Origin: UBA4729 sp038236865
GTDB lineage: Bacteria > Patescibacteriota > Saccharimonadia > Saccharimonadales > UBA4665
DNA: 24,167 nucleotides
Direction of reading: 5' to 3'
Assembly: GCA_038236865.1 (NCBI GenBank)
Contig: JBBRZI010000014.1
Location: forward strand, 1 to 24,167
The translations under genes and the position numbers were made by a program. Under the pieces are notes generated by a model. The model was not told the origin of the DNA. It saw nothing but the letters and a program-made list of their open reading frames with translations, and did no database searches. Positions within the stretch are counted from its first letter, which is position 1. Each line of letters begins with the position of its first letter. Of the stretch, positions 19,744 through 24,167 are shown one piece after another.

Positions 19744-21375
19744 ATGACGGATATCGAGATCCCTTATGAAAAGGACCGCAAAGGGCACTATCGCTTTTTT
19801 GAAATACTGCCCGGTGCACTGAGCTATCTGCTGATTGCGCTGCCACTCATCTTGAGTTTGATCAACGTGACCGCCGCCGTCATCTTTATTTTGGCGTATT
19901 TGCTGATTTATTTTGTTCGTTCGATCGCTTTCAGCGCCCGCGCTCTAGGCGGCTACCGCACCATGAAGCAGCACATGAAGCTCGACTGGAACGGCCTGCT
20001 CGCCGATCTGGAAGCCGGCGAGATTACCGCCAGTGACGTCAAGCGACCGACCTGGCACGCCAGCAACCTCGCTCGAGTCCAAGGCTACACGCAGATATTT
20101 AAACCGAGCGAAATTGTGCACGCCGTGATTATCGCGACCGTCAATGAGTCCAGGGAAGTGCTCGAACCGACTATCCAGTCCGTCATTGGGGCCGATTATG
20201 ACGCCAAACGGACGATTTTAGTGTTCGCGTACGAGGGTCGGGCTGGTGCGATCGCCGAAGCTCGCGTGGCTGAGCTACTAAAGCAGTACAAAGGGCAGTT
20301 TCGGCACACTATGATGGTTAAACACCCGGCTAATATCCCCGGCGAAGTCATCGGTAAGGGCGGCAATGTCACGTGCGCCGGCCGGGAGCTGCAGCAGTAC
20401 TTAGCGCTGCAGGGAATTGACCCGGAAAAGGTGATCGTTACGACACTGGACGCCGATAATCGTCCCGATAAACGCTACTTTTCGGCGCTCACCTATATGT
20501 ACTGCGTGGTTTCGAACCCACTTCGGGCGTCGTTCCAGCCATTGCCAATGTTCACGAACAATATTTGGGACGCCCCAACCTTGATGCGGGTGGTGGCGAC
20601 CGGTAATAATCTGTTCTATATCGTCGGATCGAAGCGGCCACACCTGGCGCGTAACTTCTCGGCGCACGCTCAGCCAATGCAGGCTTTGATCGACATGGAC
20701 TTCTGGAGTGTGCGGACGATTGTTGAGGATGGCCACCACTTTTGGCGCTCCTACTTCCGCTACGACGGTGACTACCGGGTATACCCAATCAGCATCCCAA
20801 TCTACCAGGACGCCGTACTGGCCGACGGCTACATTCGAACGCTGAAAGCGCAGTTTGTGCAGCTGCGGCGCTGGACATATGGCGCCTCGGATGTCGCCTA
20901 TATTGCGAGCAAGGGATTTTTCGCGAACAGTAAAGCGCCGCGGTTCGATGTAACCACTAAGTTTCTGCGCACGCTCGAGGGCCACGTCACGTGGGCTACG
21001 GGCACGCTCTTGATCTACTTTGCGGCTTTTATTCCGCCGTTCATCCATCCGCAAAGCTTTGCGGCCAACGAGCTACCCCTAATCGTCAGTCGCGTCCAGC
21101 GCATCGGGATCATTGGCCTGATGGCTTCACTGTACGTGTGTTTGCTGACGCTACCGCCACGCCCGGCTCGCTACCGCCGCCACCGTTCCGTTTTGATGGT
21201 TGCGCAGTGGGTATTCCTGCCGGTGACGAGTATCGTCTATGGCTCGGCGGCCGCTTTCTATTCGCAGACTCGGCTGATGTTTGGCAGGTACATGAGCAAA
21301 TTTGATGTTACCGAGAAGGCCGTCGTCGATGTGGCGGGCAATATTTCTAGTTCTGAGGCGGATCCGACTAAGTAG
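19744..21375 (+). CDS. Membrane family-2 (processive type) glycosyltransferase
   Basis: 543 aa. Two N-terminal helices (about residues 24-60), a cytoplasmic GT-A catalytic domain, and C-terminal helices (about 410-510). The motifs of cellulose/hyaluronan-synthase-like GT2 enzymes are present in order: a nucleotide-sugar site near AVIIATVNESREVLEPTIQS, DADN at 236-239 (metal-binding DxD), VEDGHHFW at 327-334 (catalytic Asp329) and QLRRW at 373-377 (QxxRW, acceptor or product binding). It would polymerise or transfer sugar from a nucleotide sugar and move the product across the membrane. The sugar is unknown. Its start abuts the stop of the small membrane protein. Confidence 0.88.
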   Translation: MTDIEIPYEKDRKGHYRFFEILPGALSYLLIALPLILSLINVTAAVIFILAYLLIYFVRSIAFSARALGGYRTMKQHMKLDWNGLLADLEAGEITASDVKRPTWHASNLARVQGYTQIFKPSEIVHAVIIATVNESREVLEPTIQSVIGADYDAKRTILVFAYEGRAGAIAEARVAELLKQYKGQFRHTMMVKHPANIPGEVIGKGGNVTCAGRELQQYLALQGIDPEKVIVTTLDADNRPDKRYFSALTYMYCVVSNPLRASFQPLPMFTNNIWDAPTLMRVVATGNNLFYIVGSKRPHLARNFSAHAQPMQALIDMDFWSVRTIVEDGHHFWRSYFRYDGDYRVYPISIPIYQDAVLADGYIRTLKAQFVQLRRWTYGASDVAYIASKGFFANSKAPRFDVTTKFLRTLEGHVTWATGTLLIYFAAFIPPFIHPQSFAANELPLIVSRVQRIGIIGLMASLYVCLLTLPPRPARYRRHRSVLMVAQWVFLPVTSIVYGSAAAFYSQTRLMFGRYMSKFDVTEKAVVDVAGNISSSEADPTK

Positions 21376-21480
21376 TTGAATAGTTTAATAGTGGGATAGT
21401 TAGCTCCTCGTCTGCCTGAACGAAGTGAAGAATCTAAGCCAGGGGAGAGTTATACAGTTTTTAAAGTTGGCGCCGTGCAA

Positions 21481-21606
21481 CTGTCCTGCTGGGCTCGCTA
21501 GCACTGCGGTTAGCAGTGATATATGCTTAAGTCTAAGAAAACCTTCTTATAAAATTATAGTTTTCCTGGCGTGAAGCGGTTGCCCGGTATCCAGGCTCGA
21601 GAGTTT
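21481..21606. repeat. Inner palindromic element, copy 2 (inverted)
   Basis: 21491-21591 is the reverse complement of 18598-18697, with few differences. The ends are degenerate (CTGTCCTGCTGGGCTCGCTA on the left). It lies in the 467-bp gap after the glycosyltransferase. The rest of the gap holds a degenerate CTGCCTGAACGAAG stretch (about 21409) and another REP-like palindrome at 21739. Confidence 0.75.
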
Positions 21607-21738
21607 ACTTTTGACTGCAGACATTACAGAGAGCTGATAATAGTAGAAATGTAGTAGGTGGTAGATGCTAGCCAAGGCCTAAGCCCGTGGGCAGAGCTGT
21701 TACTTGCAGCGGTATACCTGCTCTTGGCTTCTGTCTGG

Positions 21739-21760
21739 ATCCCGGATCGGAGCCCGGGAT
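21739..21760. repeat. REP-like palindrome ATCCCGG-N8-CCGGGAT
   Basis: Perfect 7-bp arms embedded in TCTGGATCCCGG...CCGGGATGAC, the common bacterial intergenic palindrome style also seen at 9721-9745. A second fragment, AGATTCTTCGCTTCGCTCAGAAT, follows. No gene is seen in 21376-21842. Confidence 0.6.
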
Positions 21761-21842
21761 GACCGTGGCGGGTGGCAGATTCTTCGCTTCGCTCAGAATA
21801 GCGGGAGCTCCAATCCCCATCTACCAACCCCTAACTACCACC

Positions 21843-22244
21843 TCAGGAGTGGTGAAAGGCTTGGTAGTGGACACTGGCGGCTGTATCGAAGCGGTTGAGG
21901 GCGACTTGCACAGTGCGGGCGATGGCCGGAGCTTCTAAGACGCCAGCAATAGCCGTGAACAGTAATTTGTTCATGACGGTTTCCGTGAGGGCGCTGGCGT
22001 CCTCCAGCGCGTTCGGGCGGTGCTGAATACTCGCAATGATGCTCAGCAGCAACTTATCGCGGCTAAAGGGCTTGAGCGACCTGTTCGTGCGTACCAGCCA
22101 GGCTAGTTCGTATTGTGCGACCTCGCGAGTAGTGAAGACGGCACTGCATTCGCTACACTTGCGTCGCCGCCAGACCTGATTGGCCTTTTTTTGCAGCCGG
22201 GAGTTGATAACTTGGGTGTCAGAGCGACAGTGTATACAAACCAT
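21843..22244 (-). CDS. nrdR: Transcriptional repressor NrdR
   Basis: 133-aa repressor of ribonucleotide reductase genes. The N-terminal zinc ribbon has Cys3-X2-Cys6 and Cys30-X2-Cys33, with the RRRKCSECSAVFTTRE signature. An ATP-cone domain (about residues 47-133) senses ATP/dATP; TNRSLKPFSRDKLLLSI matches the start of that domain. It is somewhat shorter than the usual 150 aa. A 16-bp palindrome covers the first base of the start codon and the bases just upstream, suggesting autoregulation. There is no ribosome binding site. No nrd structural gene is in the window. Confidence 0.93.
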   Translation of the reverse strand: MVCIHCRSDTQVINSRLQKKANQVWRRRKCSECSAVFTTREVAQYELAWLVRTNRSLKPFSRDKLLLSIIASIQHRPNALEDASALTETVMNKLLFTAIAGVLEAPAIARTVQVALNRFDTAASVHYQAFHHS

Positions 22245-22259
22245 GACAACATATTGTCA
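22244..22259 (-). promoter_or_regulatory. Palindrome at the nrdR start, possible NrdR box
   Basis: TGACAA-N4-TTGTCA, with the adjacent bases extending the arms to 7. Its core ACAACATATTGT resembles the NrdR box pattern (ACAnnATATnnTGT). NrdR boxes usually occur in pairs, and no second copy is obvious here. Confidence 0.45.
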
Positions 22260-22304
22260 TATAGCTATTAAAATAGCCAGTGGAAAACCTCAGAGGAAGA
22301 GTGT

Positions 22305-22339
22305 ATAAAAATAGCCTTGTCGAAATTCGACAAGGCTAT
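22305..22339 (-). terminator. Intrinsic terminator of the 34-codon gene
   Basis: Read on the minus strand, a perfect 13-bp stem ATAGCCTTGTCGA / TCGACAAGGCTAT with a 3-base loop, followed by five T residues. It lies 35 bases after the small gene's stop and about 60 bases before nrdR. Confidence 0.85.
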
Positions 22340-22373
22340 CCTCCGTAATCGGGTCAATCTATGCGCCTAGTTC

Positions 22374-22478
22374 TTACGGACTAGTGCGCAGGCGACGGAT
22401 CCGATTCGTTGGTTTCGAAGCAAGTTCTTCGTAAAACAACTGAAAAGCGTCTAAGACGCTTGATTTTCTGGTACTCAC
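22374..22478 (-). CDS. 34-aa basic small protein with its own promoter and terminator
   Basis: GTG start; the protein begins MSTRKSSVLDAFQLFYEE and ends NRIRRLRTSP. A likely amphipathic helix (VLDAFQLFYEELASK) is followed by a strongly basic tail. AAAGGG lies 5-6 bases before the GTG. A TTGACT-17-TAGCAT promoter predicts a leader of about 17 bases, and a strong terminator follows. This complete single-gene architecture makes it convincing despite its size. No ribosomal protein or other family is recognised. An sRNA with a chance ORF is the alternative. Confidence 0.6.
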   Translation of the reverse strand: MSTRKSSVLDAFQLFYEELASKPTNRIRRLRTSP

Positions 22479-22502
22479 CAACACCCTTTGTTTAACTTAA
22501 TT

Positions 22503-22531
22503 ATGCTACTAGAAATGCAAGAGATAGTCAA
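22503..22531 (-). promoter_or_regulatory. Promoter of the 34-codon gene (TTGACT-17-TAGCAT)
   Basis: On the minus strand TTGACT (22531-22526) and TAGCAT (22508-22503) are 17 bases apart; transcription would start near 22496. Confidence 0.6.
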
Positions 22532-22584
22532 GCCCCACGGGGTGGAAGCCGGGTTCATAACAGGGGCGGTAGGTAAGTTTGGAC

Positions 22585-22613
22585 TTGCTATTATGCCGTC
22601 GCTCAGCTATAGT
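22585..22613 (+). promoter_or_regulatory. Promoter of tRNA-Val (TTGCTA-17-TATAGT)
   Basis: TTGCTA (22585-22590) and TATAGT (22608-22613) at 17-base spacing, about 52 bases upstream of the tRNA. Confidence 0.6.
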
Positions 22614-22665
22614 CTGTCTGTTACCACAAGCTTGTTTATGACTAAAAACACCTGTTTTAACTCCC

Positions 22666-22742
22666 GGGCTCTTAGCTCATTTGGCTAGAGCGCCGCATTG
22701 ACGTTGCGGAGGTGAGAGGTTCGAATCCTCTAGAGCCCACCA
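22666..22742 (+). tRNA. tRNA-Val (anticodon GAC)
   Basis: 77-base cloverleaf with encoded CCA. The acceptor stem is GGGCTCT / AGAGCCC with discriminator A. The anticodon arm is CCGCA-TTGACGT-TGCGG, giving GAC. The T-arm is GAGAGG-TTCGAAT-CCTCT. Confidence 0.95.
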
Positions 22743-22778
22743 AAGAAAATGCCGGACAAAGTCCGGCATTTTCTTTGG
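22740..22778 (+). terminator. Terminator hairpin that includes the tRNA-Val CCA end
   Basis: Perfect 18-bp stem: CCAAAGAAAATGCCGGAC (22740-22757) pairs with 22761-22778 across an AAA loop. As with tRNA-Asp, the stem starts at the CCA tail. Confidence 0.85.
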
Positions 22779-23127
22779 TCATAATAAATACAGTGCACCA
22801 TCCGGCCGACTATCGCTTATTATTTAGGGTATGTTTAGCCAAAATGTCTGCCGAACCACCGAAAATCAAGGTGATAATTATAAAATTGTGTCCATAGGGG
22901 TAGCCAACGCCGGCTGCGCAACATCTGCAAACCGCTGGTTTTTGGCTTTGGCCCCAAAGTATGCCCAACGCTTGGCTCCATTCTCAAAAATACATAATAC
23001 TGCCCCTGTTAGGTCTCCATTTCAGGAGTTTTTCAATGCAAACTGCGCGTTCAAACCATCTTGCAGGGTATAACCGGCGGTTTGGCGATGAATCCTCAGT
23101 AAATACTATAGCGCTGACTTAAGCTGC
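22779..23127. other. Gap without a confident gene; two opposed, in-register reading frames
   Basis: A plus-strand frame of 80 codons (22831-23073) and, in exact codon register on the minus strand, a longer frame (about 23099 to 22810) broken by one TGA. Both read like protein in places (plus RWFLALAPKYAQRL; minus ARWFERAVCIEKLLKW and GGSADILAKHTLNNK). Neither has a ribosome binding site or recognised family. It could be a decayed gene. Confidence 0.3.
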
Positions 23128-23133
23128 TACAAT
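23128..23133 (+). promoter_or_regulatory. Extended -10 (TGCTACAAT) before the candidate ncRNA
   Basis: TGC plus TACAAT, the same form as the -10 at 19366. Transcription would start near 23140. No ORF of useful length follows. Confidence 0.4.
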
Positions 23134-23139
23134 TCAGGC

Positions 23140-23445
23140 CATATGCTAGATTGATTATTCAGTTGTCATATTAACGGTGAATACCGGTAGGCTGGCAGCT
23201 GCGAATTAAGAAATACGCAACTCACGATACCAGCTATGAGATAGGGAAGCCCATAAGTAGGCAATACCACGGATGACGTTAACTTGAAAAGGTTATCCCC
23301 ATGTGGGTATGTACGAAATACAGCATTTATAGGCTAGCCATTTAATACTAACCTTGCTATAGTAATGCCTGAGGCGAAGTTTTGACGAGATTGTTTTCTC
23401 GACATAAGCGGTTGAATGACATGCGAGATCATTCAACCGCTTTTT
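23140..23445 (+). ncRNA. Candidate structured non-coding RNA of about 305 nt
   Basis: An ORF-poor stretch runs from an extended -10 to a strong intrinsic terminator. Visible helices include CGGT-GAAT-ACCG, a nested GCTGG...TGCG...CGCA...CCAGC, CCCA-TG-TGGG and CGAGA-N6-TCTCG. The conserved GAGGAAAGUCC block of RNase P RNA, the tRNA-like end of tmRNA and the SRP loop are not seen, so it is none of these in recognisable form. A 6S-like or novel RNA is possible; so is plain intergenic DNA. Confidence 0.3.
23406..23445 (+). terminator. Strong intrinsic terminator
   Basis: Perfect 14-bp stem AAGCGGTTGAATGA / TCATTCAACCGCTT with a 9-base loop, ending in a run of five T residues on the plus strand. 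There is no protein gene immediately upstream, so it should end a non-coding transcript. Confidence 0.85.
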
Positions 23446-24036
23446 GCTTGGCAAAATATCGCCGCTCCGTGCGTAATCTCAAATAGCTCGCAGAGCGAAC
23501 GCATGGCACATGTATCAGCCCGCTCACACGCATCCCGGCGGCCGGTATTAAGGTCGTCTGCTTTTGGTGGTTCGAAACGTTTTGAGTGATGAGCCGAGCC
23601 AAGCCAGTTGTTGGTCGTGATGAGCCGATGATCCAGCTGTCTTATATATGACGGTAGTTTTCTATTGTAAAGCGGGGCAGTGGTTGGAGGCGGCACTGCC
23701 CTATCGTTCAAACACTCGAAATATTTCCACTGCCATAGCGGCTCGACGGCTCGGCGGATGCGGGATTAGCCAAAAGTGAGGGCTTTCCCCGGTCGCTAGT
23801 ATTCCGCAGCCGGAGCGGTCAGTAGAGCAGGGCTGCTACCAAGCAGCTGGACCGAGCTCGCCGGGTCAACACGCCACGGGTCGGCGGAGCTCACAATTGA
23901 CTATGCGCTCTATATGTCGCAGTCACACCACGATCTCAGCCTCGAGCGGGCGCCGGAGAGAAGGGCTGTGGGCGGCGCGAGGTGGCTACTGCTATCTGTT
24001 AACGTGAGAGCGGTGCAGAGTTATTCACAACGATTA
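23446..24036. other. Gap without a confident gene; one long minus-strand frame
   Basis: A minus-strand frame is open from about 23765 to a TGA at 23433. It has only a TTG start (23711, 92 codons) and its stop is inside the plus-strand terminator. It contains NRKLPSYIRQLDHR and a cysteine-rich end (RRDACERADTCAMRSLCELF). No ribosome binding site or family is recognised. The right half (23770-24000) is GC-rich, with no gene-like frame. Confidence 0.3.
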
Positions 24037-24063
24037 TTGACTAATAGGATTATGTAGTACACT
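24037..24063 (+). promoter_or_regulatory. Promoter of the right-end gene (TTGACT-15-TACACT)
   Basis: TTGACT (24037-24042) and TACACT (24058-24063), a short 15-base spacing. TTATTCACA, a DnaA-box-like 9-mer (TTATnCACA), lies just upstream at about 24021. Confidence 0.45.
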
Positions 24064-24067
24064 AGGG

Positions 24068-24118
24068 GTGAGTGAAGAAATGGCATCACCACCCATGGAG
24101 CTTCGTCGGCAAGCCTGA
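24068..24118 (+). CDS. Possible 16-aa leader peptide
   Basis: GTG-initiated ORF reading MSEEMASPPMELRRQA, starting 5 bases after the -10 box and therefore nearly leaderless. It is followed by a hairpin (CCTGA...TCAGG) and then the next gene's ribosome binding site. It may regulate the downstream gene, or be fortuitous. Confidence 0.25.
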   Translation: MSEEMASPPMELRRQA

Positions 24119-24148
24119 ACGTACGTAACGTGAATCAGGAAAAGTGAA

Positions 24149-24167
24149 ATGTTTCGGTGGAACAGCC
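24149..24167 (+). CDS. Start of an unidentified gene running off the window
   Basis: ATG followed by codons for MFRWNS. AGGAAAAG lies 6-13 bases upstream, a good ribosome binding site. Only six codons are present, so the product cannot be named. It is the likely target of the promoter at 24037. Confidence 0.4.

Noticed and set aside
22779..24036. Origin of replication
   Set aside because: There are only one exact and one imperfect DnaA-box-like sequence (TTATTCACA; TTATCCCCA) and no dnaA/dnaN gene in view, which is insufficient.
24040..24167. Resemblance of the right end to a T-box leader (GGTGGAAC near the end, tRNA-Thr-like discriminator logic)
   Set aside because: The length is short for a T-box, the AG-box and other conserved blocks are missing, and the GGTGGAAC lies inside a reading frame with its own ribosome binding site and ATG.
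1..24167. Use of code 25 (UGA = Gly) as in Gracilibacteria
   Set aside because: nrdR and two pilin genes end naturally at TGA at family-typical positions, so UGA is a stop here.

Overview
The window most resembles a genome of the Candidate Phyla Radiation, probably Candidatus Saccharibacteria (TM7). This rests on a compact type IV pilus locus with divergent minor pilins and a small set of housekeeping genes, each typical of that group. It also rests on many promoters whose -10 box sits almost directly on the start codon. TGA, TAA and TAG all end recognisable genes (TGA ends nrdR and two pilin genes), so the standard bacterial code applies rather than the UGA=Gly code of some CPR lineages. The assignment is inference; no rRNA gene is present.

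Layout. 1-7983 (+) is a type IV pilus locus: 3' end of pilB, pilT, a 26-codon leader ORF coupled to pilC, pilC, a major-pilin-like gene with its own promoter and terminator, prepilin peptidase, and four pilin-like genes resembling FimU/PilV/PilW/PilX. A convergent Xer tyrosine recombinase follows (7995-8909, -), then ndk (9163-9627, +). 9628-10047 is a repeat-rich tract leading into tRNA-Arg(CCT). 10152-11781 encodes a bacterial PH-domain membrane protein overlapping a membrane-anchored parvulin-type foldase. tRNA-Asp(GTC) follows, with a duplicated 3' end downstream. On the minus strand, 12399-15852 holds a membrane-anchored HExxH protein and a large cytoplasmic protein of unknown function. 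A VIT-family Fe/Mn transporter (16000-16710) and a 98-aa unknown protein lie on the plus strand, then rsgA on the minus strand (17333-18391).

18392-19335 is almost wholly palindromic DNA around tRNA-Thr(CGT) and tRNA-Gly(CCC). 19384-21375 is a two-gene unit: a small membrane protein and a processive family-2 glycosyltransferase. A second copy of the palindromic repeat follows, then nrdR (-), an undescribed 34-codon minus-strand gene with promoter, ribosome binding site and terminator, and tRNA-Val(GAC). The last 1.4 kb has no confident protein gene. It contains a candidate structured RNA (about 23140-23445) and ends in a promoter, a possible short leader peptide and the first codons of a gene running off the window.

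What stands out: (1) six well-supported genes with a -10 box 4-7 nt before the start codon, implying leaderless or nearly leaderless mRNAs; (2) tRNA genes as hotspots for palindromic insertions carrying copies of the tRNA ends; (3) the 34-codon gene; (4) the HExxH protein and its 566-aa neighbour; (5) the candidate ncRNA near the right end.
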